DNA of 64,000 nt from Chloroflexota bacterium (GTDB lineage Bacteria > Chloroflexota > Anaerolineae > Anaerolineales > E44-bin32), in the NCBI GenBank assembly GCA_022561385.1, contig JADFRG010000003.1, forward strand, positions 1 to 64,000. Reading direction: 5' to 3'. A program made the position numbers and the translations under genes. Of the stretch, positions 35,359 to 43,652 are shown piece after piece; positions within the stretch are counted from its first letter, which is position 1; each line of letters opens with the position of its first letter. The notes under the pieces were generated by a model, which worked only from the letters and a program-made list of their open reading frames with translations, made no database searches and had not been told where the DNA came from.

Positions 35359-37490
35359 GAGTCGGTCCCTGGCACCAGATAGGTGATGAAGTCCCTGCCG
35401 TCGACCTCTGCCACGTGACGGTTGGTGAATCCACCAGGGAATTTAGCGCGCAACCTGTCGAGGTTATTCGCATCTTCGGGGTGAAGCATGAAGAGCTGAG
35501 GGGTATTTACCTCGGTGAGCGAGTCGATCTGGTCCGGCCACAGAACAATATCGGCCCCCGGCTGGCCCGCCAGGAGCGCCACCAGCCGCGAGTCCATCCA
35601 GTGCGGATAGGCAATCATAAACACGTCTTCAAACGCGCCGATAGAAGTGGTGAACGATTCGACGACTTCCGCCGCCTGTCCCGTGTTCCAGGTGCTTTGC
35701 CGCTGCAGCGCTCCATATTCGCGTATCACCATGTCGTAATTGGTCACGGCTGAGACCAAAAACATCCCCCCGACCAACCCCACACCGATGCGTTTTCTCC
35801 ACTGCACATCGAAGTTAGTTTGCGACCAGCGCCAAATCGAGGCAAGTGCGATCCCCGCAATCGCGAACACCGGGATAATCGCGCCACCGGCCCGACTGGG
35901 GTGTGGATTTTCGCCCGGAAAAGCCAAAGAAAGCGCGGTAGGCAGCAGCAGGATGGGGATCGAAAGGATGAGGAACAGATCGACCCAGTCGCGACTTCTC
36001 AGGTAGCGGATGGCGGTCAATACCAGCCCGAAATGAAAGAGGGCCCCGATCACCCAGTCCAATGCCGGGCGGCCGGGCAGGGAAAGGATCCAGATCTGGC
36101 CGAAGTCCCATGCGAACATGCGCAACGCGCTCCACATATTTGTCATGAAGAGCTCCAGCGGCGCGCCCGCCAGTGGCCGCTCCGCATCGGACACACGCGT
36201 CAGGGTCCGGAACCAGACATCGTCTTGCAAGTCGTAAGCGACCCTCAGGAAGGGGACCGCCACCACCACGGCCAACAAAGCCGCAATTCCGATCCAGCTT
36301 AGTGATTGAATCCTGTGGCCGCGTGAGACTCGGTGCACCAGATACAGCGTCAGAGCCAGACCGATCACCATCGGGGTGATGCGGGCCGCGGTGTAGCCAT
36401 ACACGCCCAGTCCAACAAAGATTCCGGTCAGCACAAAATCGTTCTGCCTCCGGTTCTTGAAGCCACGTACCATGTAGTAAAGCGCCGGAGCCAAAAGGAG
36501 CGGGAAGAAAGAAAACCGCAGCCCGACTCGACTTATCACGTTGGGCCAGAAGGCGATCCCGAGCAGGGCCATCGCGGCCAATCCGGTCCATCTGCCTCCG
36601 ACTTCCTTGCCAAACCTATACATAAATGGAAGCGTGAACAGTCCTGCCAGGGCGGTGATGAATTTCAGCGTCAGGAACGAGAAACTTGCCCCGAACCACT
36701 TGATCGCCGCCACGGTGGCATAAAACTGCATCGGTTCCCGGCCCGCATTGCGGACGAAGAAGATGGAGGTCTGACCGTTAATAATGTCGATGATATCCAG
36801 GTATTTCTCGGCGTGATCGCTCCACATGGCCAATGGGACTTCTGCCAGCCGCGAGAAACGGAAGTAAGCCGCCACTCCAAACACCGCAAGAACCAGCAGG
36901 CTCCAGCCGTCCAATCTAAGTCGCAGCTGAGGTTTCGCGAGGAATCTTCTCACCCGTGCGGGTATCTTTGAACCCGGAAGCTCGCCCAGCCAGAATCCGC
37001 GCCCGGTTATGAGAATCGAACCGATCCAAAAAACCAGGCTGGTCAGCCGAAAAGTGTTGTCTCCAGATGTGAGGTAGGCCAGTACGGCCAGGCCCACACC
37101 CGCGAGCAGGAAATTTCGATCGTAAGCGGCCACCGCCGATTTGCGGCGAGTGGGAGAACTGACCCGCGCGCCGAAGTCGCCGGCCCATACCGCCCATCCG
37201 ACAAGAAGCGCGGCACCGAGGTAAAAACCAACAAACAATCCGACGCGGTTATGGCTTGCCAGTCCGATTTGAGCCACAAAGGCGAGCAGCAGCGCGGCCG
37301 GCACTCGAACGTGGGCGATCTGCACGCGAACCCTGAGATCTTCGGTGGGGGCCGTCGCCTTTTCCACCGGAGCGGGAGGGAGTGCCTCCGGGCGAGTGCC
37401 CAGTTCAGGGATGGGGATCGGCCGCAATCGCAGGAGCGAACTGAACCAATCCAGGACGGTGGGTTCGACTTCGGCGCGCTTATCCGTCAA
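35355..37490 (-). CDS. GT39/ArnT-like membrane glycosyltransferase
   Basis: 711 residues with ~12 membrane segments after a hydrophilic N-terminus of ~55 residues. The GT-C signature region reads RFSRLAEVPLAMWSDHAEKY (Asp in the first large loop), followed by REPMQFYATVAAIKWFG, as in mannosyl/arabinosyl transferases using polyprenyl-phosphate sugars. The C-terminal ~130 residues are soluble and end in GRDFITYLVPGTDS. The gene overlaps the next one by 4 nt and starts 1 nt from the end of the preceding methyltransferase gene. It lies in the middle of the envelope-glycan run. Confidence 0.82.
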   Translation of the reverse strand: MTDKRAEVEPTVLDWFSSLLRLRPIPIPELGTRPEALPPAPVEKATAPTEDLRVRVQIAHVRVPAALLLAFVAQIGLASHNRVGLFVGFYLGAALLVGWAVWAGDFGARVSSPTRRKSAVAAYDRNFLLAGVGLAVLAYLTSGDNTFRLTSLVFWIGSILITGRGFWLGELPGSKIPARVRRFLAKPQLRLRLDGWSLLVLAVFGVAAYFRFSRLAEVPLAMWSDHAEKYLDIIDIINGQTSIFFVRNAGREPMQFYATVAAIKWFGASFSFLTLKFITALAGLFTLPFMYRFGKEVGGRWTGLAAMALLGIAFWPNVISRVGLRFSFFPLLLAPALYYMVRGFKNRRQNDFVLTGIFVGLGVYGYTAARITPMVIGLALTLYLVHRVSRGHRIQSLSWIGIAALLAVVVAVPFLRVAYDLQDDVWFRTLTRVSDAERPLAGAPLELFMTNMWSALRMFAWDFGQIWILSLPGRPALDWVIGALFHFGLVLTAIRYLRSRDWVDLFLILSIPILLLPTALSLAFPGENPHPSRAGGAIIPVFAIAGIALASIWRWSQTNFDVQWRKRIGVGLVGGMFLVSAVTNYDMVIREYGALQRQSTWNTGQAAEVVESFTTSIGAFEDVFMIAYPHWMDSRLVALLAGQPGADIVLWPDQIDSLTEVNTPQLFMLHPEDANNLDRLRAKFPGGFTNRHVAEVDGRDFITYLVPGTDS

Positions 37491-37491
37491 A

Positions 37492-38343
37492 TCAATTTCC
37501 CTCGGGTCGAGGATTGCCTATCCGTACTTCCGGTCGGGCCTGAGACAATTGTGCCTCGGTCGGCCCTACTTTGGCGGCGAGATAAAACGTGTAGGTGCCC
37601 TCAGGGGAGGGCGCCTCCCGATAGTATCGACGCGTGAACCTCTCCGTCAACAGGAGATTCCACCTGCTCGGCACCAAGATCCAGCGGCCCGTCAGATATC
37701 GGGCAATAAGCGTGGGCGCGCCGAAGTAGTGGCCCCACTCAAGCGCCCGCAAGGCGGAAGGCGAAAAATATCGCTGCGATTGTTTAACTTCGAAGCCGGT
37801 TCGCTTGAACAAGGCTCCCCACCCTCGCTCATCCAGCAGATTCCAGGTGCGTGACATACGCATAAACCAATCACGATATCCTAGAGCAAGCCGCCGCAAT
37901 CGCAGCCGGCGCAGGAAACGCGGCAGGCTGAGCTCGGACCGATATCCGGGATTGGGAACGGTGATCGCGAGAGGCGCATCCACCTCAAGCACTCGACCGA
38001 TCTCGGCAAGCACGCCTTCCAAGTTGCTGACGTGTTCCAGAACGGAGTTGCTCAAGGCGCTCGCAAAGCAGGAATCCGTGAAGGGAAGTTCATCGCCGCT
38101 GGCCTGCACTAGCGAGCGATGCGCGCCTCTGCTTTTCGCCTCCATAAGAGATTTTCGGTCCGGATCGAAACCGACGTCGATCTTATTTTCGAAGGCCGTG
38201 GATGCGAAATGGCCATCGCCGCACCCGATATCGAGCGACAGTGGGGGAAGCGGCACCGCATGCATGAGCCTGGCTTCGACCGCGCGAAGCATTCCCCTGA
38301 AGTAGGGTAGTGCCTCCAGGTGGGGCCAGAGATAGTCCTCCAT
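37492..38343 (-). CDS. class I SAM-dependent methyltransferase
   Basis: 283 residues. SAM-binding motif I is LSLDIGCGDGHFAS, with GFDPDRKSLMEAKSRG as the ribose-binding acidic region, then LPFTDSCFASALSNSVLEHV and a glycine/proline post-motif (LAITVPNPGYRSELSLPRFL). This is the Methyltransf_11 pattern often found in sugar and lipid-modification clusters. The C-terminal part contains a GWGALFKRTGFEVKQSQRYF segment. It overlaps the upstream GT4 stop by one base. The acceptor is probably a sugar or a lipid-linked glycan, by context only. Confidence 0.85.
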   Translation of the reverse strand: MEDYLWPHLEALPYFRGMLRAVEARLMHAVPLPPLSLDIGCGDGHFASTAFENKIDVGFDPDRKSLMEAKSRGAHRSLVQASGDELPFTDSCFASALSNSVLEHVSNLEGVLAEIGRVLEVDAPLAITVPNPGYRSELSLPRFLRRLRLRRLALGYRDWFMRMSRTWNLLDERGWGALFKRTGFEVKQSQRYFSPSALRALEWGHYFGAPTLIARYLTGRWILVPSRWNLLLTERFTRRYYREAPSPEGTYTFYLAAKVGPTEAQLSQARPEVRIGNPRPEGN

Positions 38344-39494
38344 TAGACCTCGCCCAAAAGCTCCTCAAAAAGCTGCACATAGGCCGCCGCGGTCTGCCGC
38401 GGATCGAATTTAGAACGGAGCTCCTCGGCCGCAGTGCGGAATGCGCCGGGATTCTGCAGTACTTCCAGGATCGCCTGCGCCAAGGCCTCCTCATCACCGA
38501 TGGCGGAGATCTTCCCCATGCCGGTCGTGAGCACAGGCTGCCTCACTCCCGGCAGATCCGAGGCCACCACCGGCGTTCCGCAGATCATCGACTCGATTTG
38601 AACCAGGCCGAAGCTTTCCGTGCTGTTGAGGCTGGGTAACACGGTAACGTCGCAGCTCCGGAAGAAAGCCGCCATCTCACGCGGCCGCAGCACCCCGAGA
38701 AAAGTCCATTGAGAATTGAACTCACTCAGCAGCGGCTCGAGGCGCGTGGCATATTCGGCCTCGCCGAGCACGTTCAAATATTGGCCCGCGAACATCACCC
38801 GCGCCTCCGGGTAGCGCTCGAGAATAACCGGCAGCGCGCGCAACAGGATCTCCACACCCTTCTCAGCCGCCAATCTTGAGGCCATGCCGATGACGGGGCC
38901 GGTTTGGATCGCGTGATCGTCCCGAAACTTGTTCAGCTCATTCTCTTCGATCGGCGGGACTTCGACTGGAGGCGGGATCACCTGCACTTTGTCCAGGTAG
39001 CGGGACAAGAAAGGTGAGTTTTCGGCGTAGTCCATCGTGTAGGCCACGATGCGATCTGCGAACTTGGCCGATACGCCGTTTGCCAACCCCACGGTCAGGT
39101 TCGCTGCGCGGTTGACCAGCCCGACCGGCAGTTTTAAGTCACAGTGGTAGGTCAGGACCGTTGGACGACCCATCAGACTGCCCCGAAGAGCCAGCCCAGC
39201 CGCATCGAATTGAGGCAGATGCAGGCTCAGGACATCGTGCGAACGGACCAAGCGGGTGGCCTCCAACCCAAATCTCGGCATAACCACCCCTTTGCTCAGC
39301 CGAAACGCGACCGGGACCCTTACGACGCGCACCCCGTCCATATCTTCATTCAGCGAAAGGGCTGCATCGTAGCGGGAGGTCAGCACCGTCACCGAGTGCC
39401 CCATATCCGCCAGAGCCTCTGCCAGGCGCTGCACATAGATCGTCAACCCTGAGATGTGCGGGCGATAATAGGTCAGGGCGACGAGAATTTTCAT
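38343..39494 (-). CDS. GT4 family glycosyltransferase
   Basis: 383 residues from ATG 39494 (MKILVALTYYRPHISGLTIY), the normal GT4 N-terminus; the frame itself opens at 39518. GT-B fold: N-terminal glycine-rich loop and HSVTVLTSRYD, C-terminal donor domain with MASRLAAEKGVEILLRALP and the E-x7-E motif in ESFGLVQIESMICGTPVVAS. A retaining transferase using a nucleotide sugar on the cytoplasmic side. Operon position between the epimerase and a methyltransferase suggests it builds a lipid-linked or surface glycan. Confidence 0.92.
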   Translation of the reverse strand: MKILVALTYYRPHISGLTIYVQRLAEALADMGHSVTVLTSRYDAALSLNEDMDGVRVVRVPVAFRLSKGVVMPRFGLEATRLVRSHDVLSLHLPQFDAAGLALRGSLMGRPTVLTYHCDLKLPVGLVNRAANLTVGLANGVSAKFADRIVAYTMDYAENSPFLSRYLDKVQVIPPPVEVPPIEENELNKFRDDHAIQTGPVIGMASRLAAEKGVEILLRALPVILERYPEARVMFAGQYLNVLGEAEYATRLEPLLSEFNSQWTFLGVLRPREMAAFFRSCDVTVLPSLNSTESFGLVQIESMICGTPVVASDLPGVRQPVLTTGMGKISAIGDEEALAQAILEVLQNPGAFRTAAEELRSKFDPRQTAAAYVQLFEELLGEV

Positions 39495-39524
39495 GGGTGG
39501 CTTGGCCCGGATATCCAAGCTACC

Positions 39525-40553
39525 TTACTCGGAAAATAAGTGAGCATTCTCTGAGGCCCAGGCGTAGAGCTTCGCGATCCCCTCCCGCGGCGCTACGGAT
39601 GGCCGCCAATCAAAATCCCGAGCCGCTTTTCGTATATCTGAAACATAAACCACCTGATCTCCTGGACGCCAATCGTCATGTCTGACCGGGATCGGACTCC
39701 CGACCAGCTCCTCAAGCATTGGACCGCACTCCTTCCAGATGGAGAGGCTGTAGTCCGAGCCACCCCCCATGTTGTAGATTTGTCCCTGGGTCTGGTCCTG
39801 GCGTTCGATCGCCATGAGCATCCCGTCGATCAAGTCATCGATGTACAGGAGGTCCCGCACTTGTTTTCCATTACCGTAGATGGTGAGCGGATGTTTCAGC
39901 AACCAGGCAATGATGAACCACGCCACCCACCCCTGATCTTCGATTCCGAATTGACGGGGTCCGTAAATGCATGAGTTTCGGAACACCAGCGTGCGCAGCC
40001 CGTAGATCCTGTGGTAATCCCGAACGTATTGATCGGCGGCTCCCTTGGAGCATCCATACGGCGAGTGGAAATCAAGCGGCGCGGTTTCCGAGATTCCGTG
40101 CGGAAGAGAAACGTATCGGTAGCGGGTCTCCTCCTCAGTGACTTCTACCTCCTCCATGCCTCCGTAAACCTTATTGGTCGAGGTAAACAGAAAAACTGGA
40201 TCGAGACCGGCCTGGCGAATCGATTCAAGGACGTTCAGCGTTCCCAAGGCATTGATATCGAAATCCTCTTTCGGATTCTGCACGGAGGAAGTCACCGCTA
40301 CCTGCGCGGCAAAGTGGAAAACGGTGTCGAGTGGACGATAACGCTCGATAATTTCCTTCATGCGGGTGAAATCGCGAATGTCCGCCTTTTCGAATGGAGA
40401 ATCTCCATGCCTCTCCTTCAACCAGGCGAGATTCTTACTTGCCCCCTTCCGGGACAGGTTATCGAGCAGGACCACCTCCTCGCCCTTGCCCAGCAGGCGG
40501 TCGGCGGTTTGAATTCCAATAAATCCTGCGCCGCCAGTAATTAGGCTGCGCAT
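39525..40553 (-). CDS. NAD-dependent nucleotide-sugar epimerase/dehydratase
   Basis: 342 residues from ATG 40553, which has GGAG 8 nt upstream; an ATG at 40565 is less likely. Extended SDR: MRSLITGGAGFIGIQTADRL, DNLSRKGASKNLAWL, and YGCSKGAADQYVRDYHRIYG carrying the YxxxK-type catalytic region. The RKGASKNLAWL and EEETRYRY segments resemble CDP-paratose/tyvelose 2-epimerases more than GalE. First gene of the nine-gene minus-strand run; its product would supply a modified nucleotide sugar to the transferases downstream. Confidence 0.88.
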   Translation of the reverse strand: MRSLITGGAGFIGIQTADRLLGKGEEVVLLDNLSRKGASKNLAWLKERHGDSPFEKADIRDFTRMKEIIERYRPLDTVFHFAAQVAVTSSVQNPKEDFDINALGTLNVLESIRQAGLDPVFLFTSTNKVYGGMEEVEVTEEETRYRYVSLPHGISETAPLDFHSPYGCSKGAADQYVRDYHRIYGLRTLVFRNSCIYGPRQFGIEDQGWVAWFIIAWLLKHPLTIYGNGKQVRDLLYIDDLIDGMLMAIERQDQTQGQIYNMGGGSDYSLSIWKECGPMLEELVGSPIPVRHDDWRPGDQVVYVSDIRKAARDFDWRPSVAPREGIAKLYAWASENAHLFSE

Positions 40554-40744
40554 GTCGGACTCCATTTCTTGCTTGTGGGAAAATTGGTTGGCATCTCGGC
40601 CTCAAGGTTGTGGAAGTTCTTTCGCGAGGCTCTAGCTCGAAGGGATACGAACAAGCCAATTCTGGATGGATCGTCCTTTGCCGCCTGCTCCGCTGCCGCC
40701 GTCACTTCTTTCATGAGAGCCGCGGCCCCCGATCCAAGCGGGCG

Positions 40745-40750
40745 ATTATA
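40745..40750 (-). promoter_or_regulatory. -10 box upstream of the glycan operon
   Basis: Minus strand TATAAT about 190 nt before the epimerase start. No convincing -35. A 58-codon frame (40541-40714) within the leader was not called. Confidence 0.35.
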
Positions 40751-40784
40751 GCTCCAAGAGCAGTTTGCCGCCCAGCCCGTCTCC

Positions 40785-41582
40785 TTATCCTTCGTTTCCT
40801 CCGTTCGAAGAGAAAATCGATTCAATGAGTTCTTCGGCCGGCACGCCGCCCTCCGTAGGGCGCAGCCACGCCAGATACTCCTGGTTGCCCTTTGTGCCCA
40901 GCACCGGAGACCGAATGAGGCCATGTGCGAAAAGCCCGACCTCCGAGGCTCCCTCCGTTACTGCCCCCAGGACTTCTCTCTGGACTTCCACGTCGCGGAC
41001 GATTCCGCCTTTCCCTACTTGCTCGGGGCCCGCTTCGAACTGCGGCTTGATCAGCACCACGATCTCGCCGTCGGGATCCAGCCATTTGGCCGCTTGAGGC
41101 AGGATCCGCAACGCTGAGATAAAGGAGACATCAATCGTAATGAGCGAGACTGATTCGGCGAGCGCCTTTAGATAACGAGCGTTTGTATTCTCCTGAACCA
41201 CTACCCGCGGGTCTTGCCTGAGCTTCCAGTGGAGCTGCCCCTTTCCGACGTCTATGGCATACACGCGCTGGGCACCCAGCTGAAGAAGACAGTCCGTGAA
41301 TCCACCTGTGGAAGAACCTACGTCGGCACAGATCCGTGCCTCGGGCAGGATCTGGAATGCCTTTAACCCTGCCTCGAGCTTCGCGCCCGCCCGCGAGACA
41401 AATCGCGGTCCGCCCTTAACTTCCAGCTCAACGTCCGAAGCCACCATTACAGATGGCTTATGCACCCTCTCGCCCGCCACCCTGACCTGGCCGGCCATCA
41501 CCAGGCGCTGAGCCCGCGACCGCGTCTCGGCCAGGCCTCGCTCGACCAGCAGTTGGTCTACTCTTAGCTTATTCTTGGCCAT
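40785..41582 (-). CDS. tlyA: TlyA family rRNA 2'-O-methyltransferase
   Basis: 265 residues. An N-terminal S4 RNA-binding domain (LRVDQLLVERGLAETRSRAQ) is joined to an FtsJ-like methyltransferase: ARICADVGSSTGGFTDCLLQ is SAM motif I, IDVGKGQLHWKL follows, and the K-D-K-E catalytic residues fit (IDVSFISAL, VVLIKPQFEAG). TlyA in actinobacteria methylates 16S and 23S rRNA cytidines; the single-family Chloroflexi form probably does likewise. AGGGAG precedes ATG 41582; that ribosome site grades into the low-complexity GGGAGC repeat. Confidence 0.92.
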   Translation of the reverse strand: MAKNKLRVDQLLVERGLAETRSRAQRLVMAGQVRVAGERVHKPSVMVASDVELEVKGGPRFVSRAGAKLEAGLKAFQILPEARICADVGSSTGGFTDCLLQLGAQRVYAIDVGKGQLHWKLRQDPRVVVQENTNARYLKALAESVSLITIDVSFISALRILPQAAKWLDPDGEIVVLIKPQFEAGPEQVGKGGIVRDVEVQREVLGAVTEGASEVGLFAHGLIRSPVLGTKGNQEYLAWLRPTEGGVPAEELIESIFSSNGGNEG

Positions 41583-41584
41583 TT

Positions 41585-41762
41585 AGCTCCCTGGTTCCCC
41601 AGCTCCCACGCTCCCTGGCTCTCCGGCTCCCGCGCCCCCCGGCTCCACTGCTCCCTTGCTCCCACGCTCCCCTGCTCCCGCACTCCCACGCCCCCCGGCT
41701 CCCACGCCCCCCGGCTCCCTTGCTCCCACGCTCCCCTGCCCCCCCGCTCCCTCGCCTGCTTG
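41585..41762. repeat. low-complexity GGGAGC-type tandem repeat
   Basis: About 180 bp built of degenerate 8-12-bp units with core CTCCC (14 occurrences read on the plus strand), joined by CACG, TGG, CTG or CCCCGG linkers. A block of about 25 nt starting GCTCCCTTGCTCCCACG occurs twice, as does CCCACGCCCCCCGGCTCCC, so copies arose by slippage or unequal exchange. It fills the gap between the divergent tlyA and ubiA starts. Similar GGGAGCA...GGGGAG runs are known in cyanobacteria and some Chloroflexi. Confidence 0.85.
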
Positions 41763-41788
41763 CTCCGTGCCAGCGCACCTGCTATTAT
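41760..41788 (+). promoter_or_regulatory. ubiA promoter, probably leaderless
   Basis: TTGCTC (41760-41765), 17-nt spacer, then TGC-TATTAT (-10 at 41783-41788), then 7 nt to ATG 41796. The -35 hexamer overlaps the last unit of the GGGAGC repeat. Confidence 0.6.
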
Positions 41789-41795
41789 GCGCGAG

Positions 41796-42662
41796 ATGCT
41801 TAAATCGCTCATTAGAGGGATGCGGCCCCGTCAATGGACAAAGAATGTTTTCGTCTTTGCCGCGCTGGTCTTCGACGAGCAACTGACCCAGCGAGACCCC
41901 CTGCTCCGCACCGTGGCCGGGTTCATTCTTCTGTGCCTCATCTCCAGCGCCGTCTATCTGCTGAATGACATCGCGGATGTAGAAGCCGACCGGCAGCACC
42001 CCACAAAACGCAACCGCCCCATTGCCGCCGGCCAGCTTTCTATACCGGCCGCGTTAGTATTCGCCATTGCGCTGTCGATATTTTCTCTGGCGGCTGGCTT
42101 CGCGCTGGAACCGGCTTTTGGCCAAATCATTACGCTGTATTTTGTGATCAATTTACTTTATTCATTCTGGCTGAAACACAAGCCTATTATCGACGTGATG
42201 ATCATCGCGGCTGGATTTGTTTTGAGAGTAGCCGCCGGCGTAGCCCTGATTGTAGTCACACGCTTCTCCCCCTGGCTGTATGTGTGCACCACACTGCTGG
42301 CCCTTATCATCGGCTTTGGCAAGCGGCGTGCGGAAATCCGGCTGCTGGCCGACGGTGCCAATGCCCATCGCAAAGTTCTGGATGGGTACACGATTGCCTT
42401 TCTCGATCAGTTGATCATGGTTGTGTCGGCCTCGACCATCATGGCCTACTCTTTCTACACGTTCTCGGCCCTCAATTTGCCCTCCAACCATTTGATGATG
42501 CTCACCATCCCCTTCGTTTTGTACGGCGTCTTCCGCTACCTATACCTCATCCATGTGGAGGACGCCGGGGGTGCGCCCGACGAATTGATCCTCACCGACC
42601 GCCCGCTGATGGCCACGCTGGTTCTGTGGGGACTGGTCGCAGTTTCGATCCTGTACCTTTGA
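41796..42662 (+). CDS. UbiA family prenyltransferase (decaprenyl-phosphate phosphoribosyltransferase-like)
   Basis: 288 residues with eight or nine membrane helices. The prenyl-diphosphate/Mg motif is LLNDIADVEADRQHP (NDxxDxxxD), the N-terminus MRPRQWTKNVFVFAALVFD is typical of the phosphoribosyltransferase branch, and the second motif lies around GFGKRRAEIRLLADGAN. That branch adds phosphoribose to polyprenyl phosphate for arabinan donors in actinobacteria; here the acceptor could be a polyprenyl phosphate used by the GT-C enzymes. ATG 41796 is chosen from promoter position; ATG 41787 overlaps the -10 box. It starts a run with mevalonate kinase and isopentenyl phosphate kinase. Confidence 0.88.
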   Translation: MLKSLIRGMRPRQWTKNVFVFAALVFDEQLTQRDPLLRTVAGFILLCLISSAVYLLNDIADVEADRQHPTKRNRPIAAGQLSIPAALVFAIALSIFSLAAGFALEPAFGQIITLYFVINLLYSFWLKHKPIIDVMIIAAGFVLRVAAGVALIVVTRFSPWLYVCTTLLALIIGFGKRRAEIRLLADGANAHRKVLDGYTIAFLDQLIMVVSASTIMAYSFYTFSALNLPSNHLMMLTIPFVLYGVFRYLYLIHVEDAGGAPDELILTDRPLMATLVLWGLVAVSILYL

Positions 42663-42728
42663 GGTTGCAGTCTTGGTGACCGACCCCCTGGATACTTCAT
42701 TCTTCGGCGGGCCAGAAATGGGGACCCA

Positions 42729-43652
42729 ATGACTCAGGCCTCCGCACCCGGGAAGGTGATTCTCCTTGGCGAGCACGCCGCCGTCTACGGCCGCCCGGCG
42801 CTGGCGGCGCCCGTTCAGGCGGTCAGGGCGCATGCCGAGGTGGTCCGGCTGGATGAGAATCACGTGCGGGTCGAGGCTCCGGATATCGGACTCGATTCCC
42901 TCCTGAAAGACTTGTCCGAAAGCCACCCCCTGGCAAAGGCCATCCGTCTCGCCATGCAAGAAGCCCACGCCTCTGGCGGATTGCGGGTGCGGGTTACCTC
43001 CGATATACCGCCCGCCTCCGGGCTGGGATCGAGTGCCGCAGTGTCGGTGGCGATCCTGCGCGCGATTTCTGCGCACTTCGAGCACGAGCTTGTGGCGGAT
43101 CGGGTGGCACAGATGGCTTTTGAGGTCGAAAAACTGCAGCACGGAGATCCATCCGGGATCGACAATACGGTGGTTGCATTCGAGATTCCAGTGCTTTTCG
43201 TTAAAGGCGAGGAACCCCGACCGGTGGGAGTCACCGGTCGCTTTCAATTTCTGATCGGTGATACCGGCGAGCCTTCGCCCACTAAAGCGCTGGTCACCAT
43301 GTTGCGAGGTCGCTGGACCGGGGATACCGAGTTTGTGGACGCCTTGTTTGATTCCATCGGCGAGTTGACTGATCAGGCCGCGGCCTCCATCGGCCAGGGC
43401 CGGATGGGTGATCTTGGTCCGCTCATGAATCACAACCAAACCCTGCTTGAAACCCTGGGGGTCAGCAGTCCAAGCCTGGAGCGATTGGTCCTGGCCGCCA
43501 GGGAAGCGGGCGCGGCCGGTGCCAAGCTATCCGGCGGGGGCGGCGGAGGGGTCATGATCGCGCTCGTTGACGATTCGACGCTTGAGGCGGTCGACACCGC
43601 CCTGCACGAGGCTGGGGCAGTGCGCACCATCCATACTGAACTCGGACAGTGA
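42729..43652 (+). CDS. mvk: mevalonate kinase
   Basis: GHMP kinase, 307 residues. ASAPGKVILLGEHAAVYGRP at the N-terminus is the mevalonate kinase signature, the nucleotide loop is DIPPASGLGSSAAVSVAIL, a catalytic Asp region HGDPSGIDNTVVA follows, and the third motif is AKLSGGGGGGVMIAL. It phosphorylates mevalonate in the cytosol. The stop overlaps the next gene (GTGA), so it is coupled to isopentenyl phosphate kinase. The other enzymes of the route are not in this window. Confidence 0.95.
   Translation: MTQASAPGKVILLGEHAAVYGRPALAAPVQAVRAHAEVVRLDENHVRVEAPDIGLDSLLKDLSESHPLAKAIRLAMQEAHASGGLRVRVTSDIPPASGLGSSAAVSVAILRAISAHFEHELVADRVAQMAFEVEKLQHGDPSGIDNTVVAFEIPVLFVKGEEPRPVGVTGRFQFLIGDTGEPSPTKALVTMLRGRWTGDTEFVDALFDSIGELTDQAAASIGQGRMGDLGPLMNHNQTLLETLGVSSPSLERLVLAAREAGAAGAKLSGGGGGGVMIALVDDSTLEAVDTALHEAGAVRTIHTELGQ

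Noticed and set aside
40541-40714. 58-codon frame in the leader of the glycan operon
   Set aside because: It has a plausible start after the -10 box but no ribosome site or recognised similarity, and overlaps the epimerase start; not enough to call.
42540-43439. 299-codon minus-strand frame opposite the mevalonate kinase gene
   Set aside because: No family features; the plus-strand protein explains the conservation.
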